Below are positions 6,306 to 13,735 of a stretch of 30,079 nt of DNA, in pieces. Position 1 is the stretch's first letter. Each line of letters begins with the position of its first letter. The stretch comes from a virus: the IMG/VR virus record IMGVR_UViG_3300030331_004565, positions 1 to 30,079 of that record. One strand, 5' to 3'. Below the pieces are notes generated by a model, which saw only the letters and a list, made by a program, of their open reading frames with translations, was not told the origin of the DNA and did no database searches. A program made the position numbers and the translations under genes.

Positions 6306-8058
6306 AAAATGTTATGCAACAAGGATAGGTGGTTATGATAGTAATCGTTATAAAATTGACTTGTGGGATGAAGATGGTCACCAAGAAATTGAATGGTTAG
6401 ATACAGCTTATGTAGAAGATGATAGTGGTAAATTTATTGGTTTAGAAGGTGAAAAACTATCTAAAACTACAAAATGGAATAAAAGAGATCTTGGACTTCA
6501 TTACCATGATATGAAGGCACATCAAAAATTCCTAATTGAAAAATATGGTATTAATGATACTCCATCAACAGGCCATAGAGAAGTTTATTTTGATATTGAG
6601 TGTGAAATTGGAGGTGCATTAACTAAAGAATATATTGAAAGTGCTCCTATGCCTATTACTTCTATTGCATGGTGGGATAAAAAAGATTGGATTATTCTAA
6701 TTTTAGATAAGAAAAATCTAATAAAAAGTACTACTTGGGATAAACAAAGAAATAAAAAAATAATACCTTGTAGAAGTGAACGTGAACTACTAGCAGAATT
6801 TTTAAAATACCATGTAGATAACTACCCAGATATTTTAATAGGTTATAATAGTGATTTTTTCGATATACCTTATTTATATTATAGAATATGTAATGTATTA
6901 GGTAAGGAATATGCTGAAATGCTATCACCACTACAACAAGTAAAAACTGAAAAATCATCATGGTTTAAACATCCAGAGACTCAAAAATGGATTTCTTATT
7001 GGAGTAAAAGAGATCAGTATGTAGATTTAGTTGGAATTGAACAATTAGATTATCTTCGTTTGCATAAAAAATATAGTTGGAAAGATGAACCAAGCTATAA
7101 ACTAGATGCTATTGGAGAAAAGTATGCTGGTGTTAAAAAAATTGAATATGAAGGTAACTTAGATCAACTATTTGAAACAGACTTACATAAGTTTATTGAA
7201 TATAATTTTCGTGATGTTGAAATACTTAAACTATTAGACGAAAAATTAGATTACATAGCATTAACTAAAAACTTGGCACATAAAGGTAAGCATAATTATG
7301 ATGAAGTCTATTCAAATAGTGTTACTCAAGATGGGGCAATTTCAGCTTACCTATTGTCCCAAAATATTATTCCACCAGCTAGACCTTACCAAGGTAAAAG
7401 ACCATTAGGTAAGGGTGAAACTTATGCTGGTGGTTATTTATTTTGTCCTAAAGCAGGATTATACAATTATATGTTTGATTTAGATTTAGTATCACTGTAT
7501 CCATGTATAATAATGTCACTTAACATAGGTAGAGAAACTTTAGTCGGTTATATTAAAGATGCTAATAAACGTAATAGTAGATTGGCTATTAATGATTTAA
7601 AAGATCGTGATCCTGATGAAGAATTATTAATTGAGAATATTAAAGGACAACAAACACATGTAAATGTTGGTAAATTAATATCTATGATTGAACAAAATCA
7701 ATTATCAGTATCTGCTAATGGAACATTTTTTAGACAAGATAAGGAATCAGTATTATCAACTATTTTAAATAAATGGTTTGATGAAAGAGTAGAGTATAAA
7801 AATAAAATGAAGGAAGCTTATAAAGCTAAAGATAAGGAAAAAGGCGAATATTATTATTTAATGCAATACACAATGAAAATTCTGCTCAATTCATTATATG
7901 GAGCAACAGCATTACCTACTTTTAGATATGGATTACCTAATTTTTTAATTAGTCAAGCTATTACTTTAACAGGACAAAGAATTATTCAAGAAAGTGCATT
8001 ATGTGCTAACACATTTTTAAATAAAGTGTTAAGAGATGAAATAAAACTAGAAATATGA
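6298..8058 (+). CDS. 43A: DNA polymerase family B, N-terminal part (exonuclease, motifs A and B)
   Basis: These 586 residues are the first two thirds of a T4 gp43-like replicative DNA polymerase. Exonuclease motifs are YFDIEC (Exo I, Asp99/Glu101), IGYNSDFFDIPYL (Exo II, 181-193) and YNFRDVEIL (Exo III, 302-310). Polymerase motif A is DLVSLYP (396-402) and motif B is KILLNSLYG (527-535). The protein then stops shortly after the helix that follows motif B, before motif C. The second catalytic aspartates are supplied by the gene at 8667-9647. The two parts sum to 912 residues, close to T4 gp43 at 898, so little or nothing is lost. The stop overlaps the next ATG as ATGA. No intein motif is visible at the break. 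Confidence 0.93.
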   Translation: MYKKCYATRIGGYDSNRYKIDLWDEDGHQEIEWLDTAYVEDDSGKFIGLEGEKLSKTTKWNKRDLGLHYHDMKAHQKFLIEKYGINDTPSTGHREVYFDIECEIGGALTKEYIESAPMPITSIAWWDKKDWIILILDKKNLIKSTTWDKQRNKKIIPCRSERELLAEFLKYHVDNYPDILIGYNSDFFDIPYLYYRICNVLGKEYAEMLSPLQQVKTEKSSWFKHPETQKWISYWSKRDQYVDLVGIEQLDYLRLHKKYSWKDEPSYKLDAIGEKYAGVKKIEYEGNLDQLFETDLHKFIEYNFRDVEILKLLDEKLDYIALTKNLAHKGKHNYDEVYSNSVTQDGAISAYLLSQNIIPPARPYQGKRPLGKGETYAGGYLFCPKAGLYNYMFDLDLVSLYPCIIMSLNIGRETLVGYIKDANKRNSRLAINDLKDRDPDEELLIENIKGQQTHVNVGKLISMIEQNQLSVSANGTFFRQDKESVLSTILNKWFDERVEYKNKMKEAYKAKDKEKGEYYYLMQYTMKILLNSLYGATALPTFRYGLPNFLISQAITLTGQRIIQESALCANTFLNKVLRDEIKLEI

Positions 8059-8270
8059 CATTAAAAAAACAATCAATTAGACAAAATATGGTTATTAAAG
8101 CCAATGGAAAATTAATTGAAAAAGAAGAATTAATAAAATTAAGTGAATCCTGGAATGAATCACAAGAAAATATGTTTAAAAAATGTCTAAAGCAGGGAGT
8201 ATTTAGATTTACAATTAATAAAATAACTTTTCAAATAACACTAACAAATAAATACAATGAAAAAATTTAA
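8055..8270 (+). CDS. Hypothetical protein, 71 aa, inside the split polymerase
   Basis: A small basic protein whose ATG overlaps the stop of the polymerase N-terminal part (ATGA) and whose end overlaps the next gene by 14 bases. The sequence has a central charged helix (KEELIKLSESWNESQENMF) and a C-terminal strand-like segment (FRFTINKITFQITL). It has no LAGLIDADG, GIY-YIG or HNH motif, so it does not look like an intact homing endonuclease. I do not recognise the family. It could be a remnant of an element that split the polymerase, or a small replication partner. Confidence 0.7.
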   Translation: MTLKKQSIRQNMVIKANGKLIEKEELIKLSESWNESQENMFKKCLKQGVFRFTINKITFQITLTNKYNEKI

Positions 8271-8670
8271 AGAACAAACTAATTATAAAGTAGATATATC
8301 TAATGGAGAATTATTGGATAAAATTTCAATTTTAGAATTAAAGTTACTTAAAATTGATAATAAAGAAAAATTAAATAATATTCAAAATGAATTTGATACT
8401 ATTAATCCTTTAGTAGTAGATTTATTTGAAACCTATGGTTCTGATTTACAAATTAAGTATTTAGAACTATCTAAAATTAATGGTCAACTTTGGGATATAG
8501 AAGATGACATAAGAGAATGTGAAAGAAATAAAGATTTTAGTAAAAAATTTGTAGAACTAGCTCGTTCTGTGTATATTACTAATGATGAAAGAAGTAGAGT
8601 TAAAAAAGAAATTAATATGTTAACTAACTCAAATTTAGTAGAAGAAAAATCATACGAAGATTATAAATGA
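8257..8670 (+). CDS. DUF6165 family protein
   Basis: The sequence resembles the DUF6165 family: VDISNGELLDKISILELKL near residues 12-31, LWDIEDDIRECERNKDF at about 79-95, and ELARSVYITNDERSRVKKEIN at about 100-120. It is a mostly helical, charged, 137-residue cytoplasmic protein of unknown function. Relatives are often found next to glycan or polysaccharide genes, which makes its position between the two polymerase halves odd. It overlaps the upstream small gene by 14 bases and the downstream polymerase part by an ATGA. It has no nuclease motif. The family call is from memory of these motifs. Confidence 0.7.
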   Translation: MKKFKEQTNYKVDISNGELLDKISILELKLLKIDNKEKLNNIQNEFDTINPLVVDLFETYGSDLQIKYLELSKINGQLWDIEDDIRECERNKDFSKKFVELARSVYITNDERSRVKKEINMLTNSNLVEEKSYEDYK

Positions 8671-9647
8671 GACATTTAGAAGATACTCCTTGGTGGATTT
8701 GTAATAAAAATGATGTGAATTTATGTGCTTATGTTGACACAGATTCAAATTATTTTCATGGGGGTCCTGTACTAAAACATTTATATCCTGATTTTGAAGA
8801 AAGATTTAATGATATTGAAAAAGATAATATAACTGAAAAATTAGCTGAAATAACAGAAGAAGTAATTAATGAAGATTATAAAAGATTAGTTACTGAAAGT
8901 TTTGGAGTTATTGGGAAGAATAGGTTAAAAATGAAAACTGAATGTGTTATTAGAGCAGCTTATTTTAGAGCAACAAGACGTTACGCTCAATGGATAACAA
9001 AAACAGAGGGTATAACAAAAGAAACTTTAGATATTAAAGGTTTAGAGTTTATGAAAGCAAATTTTCCTCCCATTTTAGGAGAATTTTTTAATGATATTTT
9101 ACAACAAACATTAAAAGGTGTTAAAGAAGAAAGTATTACTAATCAAATAAAATTATTTAAAGAAAAAATATTAAATGGAGATATTCCTTTAACCCAACTA
9201 GGAAACCCAACCATGATTAAAAAATTAAATAAATATAAAGGACATAAGGCGGCTGGTGAAATATTTACCGAAATATTAAGGCCTTTAAGTGCTAAAAAAG
9301 AAGGAAAAACACAAAGAAATTTAGGAGCACCCGCACCTGTTAGAGCTGCAATTAGGTACAATGATTTATTAACTTTATGGCAATTAGATAAAAAATATAA
9401 TTTAATGACTCAGGCTGATAAGGTAAAATGGATTTATTTAAAAGATAATCCATATAAAATTGAAGCACTAGCTTTTTTTGATTATGAAATGCCTCCTAAA
9501 ATAAAACAATTTTTAGAACAATATGCAGATAGACAAAAAGTATTTGATTCTATTTTATTAAATAAATTAGAAGGGTTTTTTAATGATCTAGAATGGGATT
9601 TATCTTTAAATCCCTATGTAAATGCATTGAGTTCTTTTGAAGTATAA
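8667..9647 (+). CDS. 43B: DNA polymerase family B, C-terminal part (motif C and thumb)
   Basis: This 326-residue protein starts just before motif C, AYVDTDSNYF (residues 21-30), which holds the palm aspartates missing from the 6298-8058 protein. A KNRLKMKTE segment and an ARYxx-like RATRRYAQWI stretch (about 90-113) match the region after motif C in T4-type polymerases, and the remainder is the thumb. Alone it has no exonuclease, motif A or motif B, so it must join the N-terminal part to be active. Its start is an ATGA overlap with the DUF6165 gene, which would favour balanced translation of the two halves. Confidence 0.92.
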   Translation: MRHLEDTPWWICNKNDVNLCAYVDTDSNYFHGGPVLKHLYPDFEERFNDIEKDNITEKLAEITEEVINEDYKRLVTESFGVIGKNRLKMKTECVIRAAYFRATRRYAQWITKTEGITKETLDIKGLEFMKANFPPILGEFFNDILQQTLKGVKEESITNQIKLFKEKILNGDIPLTQLGNPTMIKKLNKYKGHKAAGEIFTEILRPLSAKKEGKTQRNLGAPAPVRAAIRYNDLLTLWQLDKKYNLMTQADKVKWIYLKDNPYKIEALAFFDYEMPPKIKQFLEQYADRQKVFDSILLNKLEGFFNDLEWDLSLNPYVNALSSFEV

Positions 9648-9666
9648 AATAAATTTCGTATATTAT
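9636..9666 (+). promoter_or_regulatory. Promoter before the sliding clamp gene
   Basis: TTTG at 9636-9639, a 19-base spacer and TATATTAT at 9659-9666, preceded by the recurring TTTCG, fit the Bacteroidota pattern. The TTTG lies in the last codons of the polymerase C-terminal part. The clamp ATG at 9672 is only five bases after the -7 element, so a transcript from here would be leaderless or nearly so. Confidence 0.5.
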
Positions 9667-9671
9667 AACCT

Positions 9672-10400
9672 ATGATAAATAAAAATATAGTACAATCAAT
9701 TATTAATAAGTATTTTTTAAAAGGATTAAATAATACTGTTAAATGGAGAATTAAAGATAATACTTTAACTATATATGCTGGCTCATCAGGAAATTTATGT
9801 AAAGTATATTTAAATAATTTTCAATTAGAAGATTGTGAGTTAGCTATTTTTGATACAGATAAATTAAATAAATTAATTTCTATCACTAATGGAGATTTAT
9901 TAATAGAACCAATTAAATCCCATAAAATTTATACTAAAATTAATATATCAGATGCAAATTTTGATTTATCCTACTCTTTAGCAGATGTAACTATTATAGG
10001 TAAAGATACATGGTTAGAGGATCCAAAAAATGGATATGAACTTGAAACTGAATTATCAGTAAATGATATTGATTCATTAATAAAAGCTAAAAACGCACTA
10101 TCAGAAGTAGATCATATGTTAATTAAAACAAGCAAAAGTATAGATGGAGCAAAAGTATGTGAATTTTTATTTGGGGATGATGCTAATTATGCAAATAAAA
10201 TAACATTTCAAACACCTGCTATTTTTGAAGAAAATATTTCTTTACCTTTTAATTCTAGTACATTCAAAGATATTTTATCAGCAAATAAGGATATGGATAA
10301 AGGCTTATTAAAATTAACTAAAGAAGGATATATAAATTTAAATTTTATTTCTGAGGGATTAGGTATAACTAGTGAATACTTTTTAGTAAGAAATGAGTAA
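9672..10400 (+). CDS. 45: Sliding clamp, T4 gp45-like
   Basis: This 242-residue protein has the strand-rich, low-cysteine composition and size of T4 gp45 (228 residues), a trimeric ring that holds the polymerase on DNA. Recognisable stretches are the early NNTVKWRIKDNTLTIYAGS segment (about 20-38) and a second domain of similar strands from about residue 125. There is no single signature motif, so the call rests on overall resemblance and on its place directly after the polymerase in a genome that also has gp44 and gp62-like loaders. It has its own promoter-like site five bases upstream and overlaps the DUF2452 gene by eight bases. Confidence 0.72.
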   Translation: MINKNIVQSIINKYFLKGLNNTVKWRIKDNTLTIYAGSSGNLCKVYLNNFQLEDCELAIFDTDKLNKLISITNGDLLIEPIKSHKIYTKINISDANFDLSYSLADVTIIGKDTWLEDPKNGYELETELSVNDIDSLIKAKNALSEVDHMLIKTSKSIDGAKVCEFLFGDDANYANKITFQTPAIFEENISLPFNSSTFKDILSANKDMDKGLLKLTKEGYINLNFISEGLGITSEYFLVRNE

Positions 10401-10770
10401 AAAACCAGACCAATTTGCAGAAAATAAAGCTATTATGCCTTATGGTGATAATGTAGGGGCACCTTCAATTCATCCTACAAATATTACTGCCTATAAGCAG
10501 GAAAAAGTAATTAAAACTAATCATTATTTTGAGGCTAGATTTAATGAAATAAAAGATGAATATAAAAAACTTATAGAAGCCTATAAATGGAATGAATTAG
10601 TTTATGATAGTGAATTTAGATTTGAACCTATTAAGGGAAATATCTATCATTTATATCAAAAACAAGATGAAACTTTATTTTTATCACTAATAGCACCTGA
10701 TGAATGGGATCAAATTTTTATTGGATCATTTAGAATGGATTCAGATGATAAATGGACAAAAGTAAATTAA
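10393..10770 (+). CDS. DUF2452 family protein
   Basis: The 125-residue protein matches the DUF2452 pattern: MPYGDNVGAPSIHPTNITAY at about residues 15-34, a helical middle, and FEPIKGNIYHLYQK followed by LSLIAPDEW in the second half. The function of the family is unknown. Relatives are frequent in Bacteroidota and other aquatic bacteria, so its presence supports that host group. It overlaps the clamp gene by eight bases and is the last gene before a 131-base leader region, so it likely shares the clamp transcript. It has no membrane segment or signal peptide. Confidence 0.75.
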   Translation: MSKKPDQFAENKAIMPYGDNVGAPSIHPTNITAYKQEKVIKTNHYFEARFNEIKDEYKKLIEAYKWNELVYDSEFRFEPIKGNIYHLYQKQDETLFLSLIAPDEWDQIFIGSFRMDSDDKWTKVN

Positions 10771-10776
10771 AAATAA

Positions 10777-10808
10777 TTTGGAAGAGTGACTTTTCTTTCT
10801 TATTATAT
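10777..10808 (+). promoter_or_regulatory. Promoter of hsp20
   Basis: TTTG at 10777-10780, a 20-base spacer and TATTATAT at 10801-10808 fit the Bacteroidota -33/-7 arrangement. An alternative -7, TATATATG, overlaps at 10804-10811. The site is in the 131-base gap after the DUF2452 gene. Transcription from here would give an hsp20 leader of about 90 bases. Confidence 0.5.
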
Positions 10809-10811
10809 ATG

Positions 10812-10901
10812 TATAATAAAATAACATTGTAGCTAGGGCACAAGTTATATTTTTAAAATAAATAATTAACCGAGAGCTTCGGCCTCACAAAACAAAATGA
10901 T
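10812..10901 (+). promoter_or_regulatory. Long structured 5' leader of hsp20
   Basis: This roughly 90-base leader holds two notable elements. One is GCTAGGGCAC at 10832-10841, the exact reverse complement of the hsp20 terminator stem-loop region. The other is a small GC-rich hairpin, CCGA at 10870-10873 pairing with TCGG at 10879-10882, about 20 bases before the start codon. A two-codon frame (ATG ATA TGA, 10897-10905) overlaps the real ATG at 10902. Leaders of small heat-shock genes are known sites of RNA thermometers, but no ROSE or fourU element is certain here. Confidence 0.4.
10832..10841 (+). repeat. Inverted-repeat arm in the hsp20 leader
   Basis: GCTAGGGCAC here is the perfect reverse complement of GTGCCCTAGC at 11343-11352. 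Seven of ten bases are G or C in a very AT-rich region, and the two arms flank exactly the hsp20 gene. Confidence 0.6.
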
Positions 10902-11324
10902 ATGAGTACATTAGAACTATTTGAAGGGCATTTAAGTCCTTTCGACATCCTTTTTAGGAATCACTTTAAATCTGACAGCACATTTCAACCTGTTGGAAAT
11001 TTCAAACAACCACACCCACTTAATATTTTTTATGATGATACAGGACTTAATTTTGAAGTCGCCTGTACTGGTCTAACTAAAAAAGACATAGTATTAGATA
11101 TTGAAGGGGATACTTTAAAAATAAGTTACAATAAACCAGATAAAGAAGAACTCCACCCAGGAATGATTCATAATGGTTTATCTAAAAAATCATTTGATTT
11201 AAGGTATAAAATAGCACCTAAATTCGATTTAAATAAAGTAAAGGCTACATTAGTAAATGGTTTATTAGAAATTTTTATTCCATTAGCTGAAGAAGCTAAA
11301 CCAAAATCAATTAAAATTAATTAA
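10902..11324 (+). CDS. hsp20: Small heat-shock protein, Hsp20 family
   Basis: A 140-residue ATP-independent chaperone that binds unfolding proteins in the cytoplasm. The alpha-crystallin domain spans about residues 45-132: it opens with LNFEVACTGLTKKDIVLDIEGDTL and ends with the family signature VNGLLEIFIPL. A C-terminal IKI motif (IxI type), used for oligomer contacts, sits at the very end. T4-like cyanophages and other marine T4-type phages also carry Hsp20. It is a single-gene transcript, with its own promoter, a long leader and a terminator, and it stands directly before the GroES/GroEL operon. Confidence 0.93.
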   Translation: MSTLELFEGHLSPFDILFRNHFKSDSTFQPVGNFKQPHPLNIFYDDTGLNFEVACTGLTKKDIVLDIEGDTLKISYNKPDKEELHPGMIHNGLSKKSFDLRYKIAPKFDLNKVKATLVNGLLEIFIPLAEEAKPKSIKIN

Positions 11325-11334
11325 TAATAATTCC

Positions 11335-11363
11335 AAAAAAACGTGCCCTAGCCATGTTTTTTT
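11335..11363 (+). terminator. Rho-independent terminator of hsp20
   Basis: Bases 11335-11345 pair with 11353-11363 in an eleven-base-pair stem (seven A-T pairs at the base, then CGTG with CATG, one G-T wobble) around the loop CCCTAGC, with the T-run forming the descending arm. It begins ten bases after the hsp20 stop codon. The loop is complementary to GCTAGGG in the hsp20 leader. Confidence 0.75.
11343..11352 (+). repeat. Inverted-repeat arm in the hsp20 terminator
   Basis: GTGCCCTAGC covers the top of the ascending stem and the whole loop of the hsp20 terminator. It is the exact reverse complement of 10832-10841. Confidence 0.6.
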
Positions 11364-11365
11364 TG

Positions 11366-11373
11366 TATATTAT
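11366..11373 (+). promoter_or_regulatory. Possible -7 element before the GroES/GroEL operon
   Basis: TATATTAT directly follows the terminator T-run (TTTTG), 23 bases before the ATG at 11396. It is identical to the -7 at 9659-9666, but no TTTG is present at the right distance upstream (CGTG at 20 bases). It is a weak candidate on its own. Confidence 0.3.
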
Positions 11374-11395
11374 CGTCAAATTAATAAATAGTTAT

Positions 11396-11701
11396 ATGGC
11401 AAGAAAACCTAAATCCTTAACACTTATTGAAGATCCAAATTTAGATCCATATTACATTACTAAAGATGAAAACTGTTATACAGTTAATATTAGAGTAGTG
11501 TCAGATAAGAATCATTTTAGATCTACAGGTAAAAGTAAAACTTATTCTAAAGCACTTACTTTCCATGCTAATTTTGAAAGAGCATTAGAAAGAATAAGTC
11601 AAGAAAAGTTACATACTAAAGAACATTATAAAAATCTAAATGATTTTTTAAATGAATATAAAAAAATTGAAAATAATATTAAAAATTATATAGAAAAATG
11701 A
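11396..11701 (+). CDS. Hypothetical protein, 101 aa, first gene of the chaperonin operon
   Basis: I place the start at the ATG at 11396 (MARKPKSLTL). An in-frame ATG at 11354 lies inside the hsp20 terminator and would add a spurious hydrophobic stretch. The product is basic and polar: a strand-rich first half (YTVNIRVVSDKNHFRSTGKS at about 27-46) and a helical, Lys/Glu-rich second half. It may bind nucleic acid, but no known motif is visible. Its stop overlaps the GroES start (ATGA), so it is translationally linked to the chaperonin genes. Confidence 0.75.
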   Translation: MARKPKSLTLIEDPNLDPYYITKDENCYTVNIRVVSDKNHFRSTGKSKTYSKALTFHANFERALERISQEKLHTKEHYKNLNDFLNEYKKIENNIKNYIEK

Positions 11702-12072
11702 ATAAATTAGATAAAATAGAAGCAATGTTTGATGCTGTGATAGTTAAACCTATCGAAAGTGAAGAACAAACACATGGCAATATTATTGTACCTGATATGG
11801 GTAATCAAATAAATGAATACGCAGAAGTCATATCCGTTGGGCCTGGTAGATATACCATAAATGGAGAATTAATTCCTAGTCATTTAACACCAGGTGATTT
11901 AGTAGTATTACCTACTCAGGGTTTTACTAAATTGAATTTTAAAGGTGATGAATACTATGTTGGGCCTGAAAATCAAGTATTAGCAAAAATAACTACAAAA
12001 ATAGATGTTGCTGATATTTTAGATCAAGTAGAAGTAACTAAAGAAGACGAAGAAAATTTAACCGAATTATAA
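11698..12072 (+). CDS. groES: GroES-like co-chaperonin
   Basis: GroES caps the GroEL ring and closes the folding chamber. The 124-residue sequence shows the family order: the first strand FDAVIVKPIES (about 11-21), a mobile loop with HGNIIVPD (about 26-33, matching the GGIVL region), EVISVGPGRY (about 44-53), the GDLVVLP segment (about 66-72) and the final strand VLAKI. It is longer than host GroES (about 97) because of an acidic C-terminal tail from about residue 102. Many T4-type phages carry a co-chaperonin (gp31), but this one is followed by its own GroEL 12 bases later. Confidence 0.92.
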   Translation: MNKLDKIEAMFDAVIVKPIESEEQTHGNIIVPDMGNQINEYAEVISVGPGRYTINGELIPSHLTPGDLVVLPTQGFTKLNFKGDEYYVGPENQVLAKITTKIDVADILDQVEVTKEDEENLTEL

Positions 12073-12084
12073 AATTAAATAAAA

Positions 12085-13713
12085 ATGAGTAAACAAATAC
12101 AATTTAGTAATGAATCTAGAAATAATCTAGTAAAAGGAATAAACACTTTAGCTGATGCTGTTGTTTCAACTTTAGGTCCAAATGGAAGAAATGTTGTAAT
12201 AGCAGGAGATGATGGAATACCTTCTAGTACAAAAGATGGTGTTACAGTAGCAAAATCAATTTCACTAAAAGACCCAACTGAAGAATTAGGAGTTCAACTA
12301 GTAAAACAAGCAGCTGTTCAAACAGCAGAAAAAGCAGGTGATGGTACAACAACATCTACTTTATTAGCTAGAGAAATGATTAATTTAGGATTAGATAATT
12401 TATCTAAAAATGAAAATGCTGTAGAAATTAAACGTAATATTGATAAGGCAGTTAAAGAAGTAATCAAAACCCTAAGAAAAGAAATATCAGAGGATATTTC
12501 AGCTGAGGGTCAATTAGAACAAATTGCAACTATATCAGCTAATAATGATTCTGAAGTAGGTGCTTTAATAGCAACTTCTTTAGAAAAAGTAGGAATGGAT
12601 GGTGTTGTTCATATTGAAGAATCTAAAACTGGAGATACATATCTTGAGACCGTTGAAGGTATGCAATTTGATAGAGGTTATAAATCACCTTACTTTGTTA
12701 CTGATAATAATACTATGTCATCAGTATTAGAAAACCCAGTTATATTAATTGCAGATCAAAAACTAAATTCAGTAAAAGAATTACTACCTATTTTAGAGGC
12801 TGTATCTAGTGAAGGAAAATCATTATTAATTATAGCTGAAGATATTGATAATGAAGCTTTAGCTACTCTTATTGTAAATAAAATGAGAGGAACAGTTAAT
12901 GTATGTGCTGTTAAAGCTCCTGAATTTGGAGATAGAAGAAAATTAGTTTTAGAAGATATTGCTATTATGACTGGAGGTCAAGTATTTGATAAGCAAAAAG
13001 GTATGAAACTAGATAAGTTTTCTTGGGATTGGTTTGGAGAGGCAAGAACAGTAACTGTTACAAAAGAAACAACTACAATAGTTGATGGTAAAGGATCAGA
13101 AGAATCAATTGAACAAAGAGTTAATGAATTACAAAAACAAGTAGATAGAGCAGAAACTCCTTATGAAACAGAGCAATTGCAAAATAGATTAGCAAAATTT
13201 GTAGGTGGAGTAGCTATTATTCATGTTGGAGGTAATACTGAATTAGAATTAAGAGAAAAGAAAGATAGAGTTGATGATGCATTACATGCAACAAAAGCTG
13301 CTATTGAAGAAGGAATACTACCAGGAGGTGGTGTTGCTTTACTTTATGCTAGAGAAAATATTAAAGTAAATAATGAAGGTGCAAAAATTGTATATCAAGC
13401 ATGTGGTAAACCATTTGAACAAATTTTACTTAATGCTGGTTATAATCAAACTGACGCACAATTACTTGGTAAGTATAAATTAGTAGAATCAGGAAATGAT
13501 CATTGGGCAGGAATAGATGTTAATAAAGGAGAAATAATTGACTATAAAATAGAAGGAATTATTGATCCTACTAAAGTAACTAGATTAGCACTTGAAAATG
13601 CTGCATCAGTTGCTGGAACTGTACTATTAACAGAATGTACTGTAGTAAATGACCCAGAAGATAATGATAATAAACAATCACAAATAGATCCATCAATGAT
13701 GGGAATGATGTAA
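12085..13713 (+). CDS. groEL: Chaperonin GroEL
   Basis: A full-length Hsp60 subunit (542 residues against 548 in E. coli). The nucleotide site is intact: GPNGRNVV at 31-38, DGVTVAK at 51-57, GDGTTTSTLLA at 85-95, GGG at 414-416, and the ATPase Asp at 398 in DDALHAT. The apical substrate and GroES contact residues are also kept: Tyr199, Tyr203, Phe204, Leu234, Leu237 and Val264. The usual GGM tail is replaced by a short Met-rich end (SMMGMM). Nothing suggests decay. It lies 12 bases after groES and would fold phage proteins in the cytoplasm. Phage genomes with a complete GroES/GroEL pair are much rarer than those with only a co-chaperonin. Confidence 0.97.
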   Translation: MSKQIQFSNESRNNLVKGINTLADAVVSTLGPNGRNVVIAGDDGIPSSTKDGVTVAKSISLKDPTEELGVQLVKQAAVQTAEKAGDGTTTSTLLAREMINLGLDNLSKNENAVEIKRNIDKAVKEVIKTLRKEISEDISAEGQLEQIATISANNDSEVGALIATSLEKVGMDGVVHIEESKTGDTYLETVEGMQFDRGYKSPYFVTDNNTMSSVLENPVILIADQKLNSVKELLPILEAVSSEGKSLLIIAEDIDNEALATLIVNKMRGTVNVCAVKAPEFGDRRKLVLEDIAIMTGGQVFDKQKGMKLDKFSWDWFGEARTVTVTKETTTIVDGKGSEESIEQRVNELQKQVDRAETPYETEQLQNRLAKFVGGVAIIHVGGNTELELREKKDRVDDALHATKAAIEEGILPGGGVALLYARENIKVNNEGAKIVYQACGKPFEQILLNAGYNQTDAQLLGKYKLVESGNDHWAGIDVNKGEIIDYKIEGIIDPTKVTRLALENAASVAGTVLLTECTVVNDPEDNDNKQSQIDPSMMGMM

Positions 13714-13735
13714 TTAATAATTAATAAATAGTAAA

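Noticed and set aside
8055-8670. Homing endonuclease inside the polymerase
   Set aside because: Neither small protein contains LAGLIDADG, HNH, GIY-YIG or similar motifs, and one fits DUF6165.
7980-8760. Split intein joining the polymerase halves
   Set aside because: No Cys/Ser at the splice junctions, no His-Asn end and no intein blocks; the protein ends are short and run straight into host-polymerase sequence.
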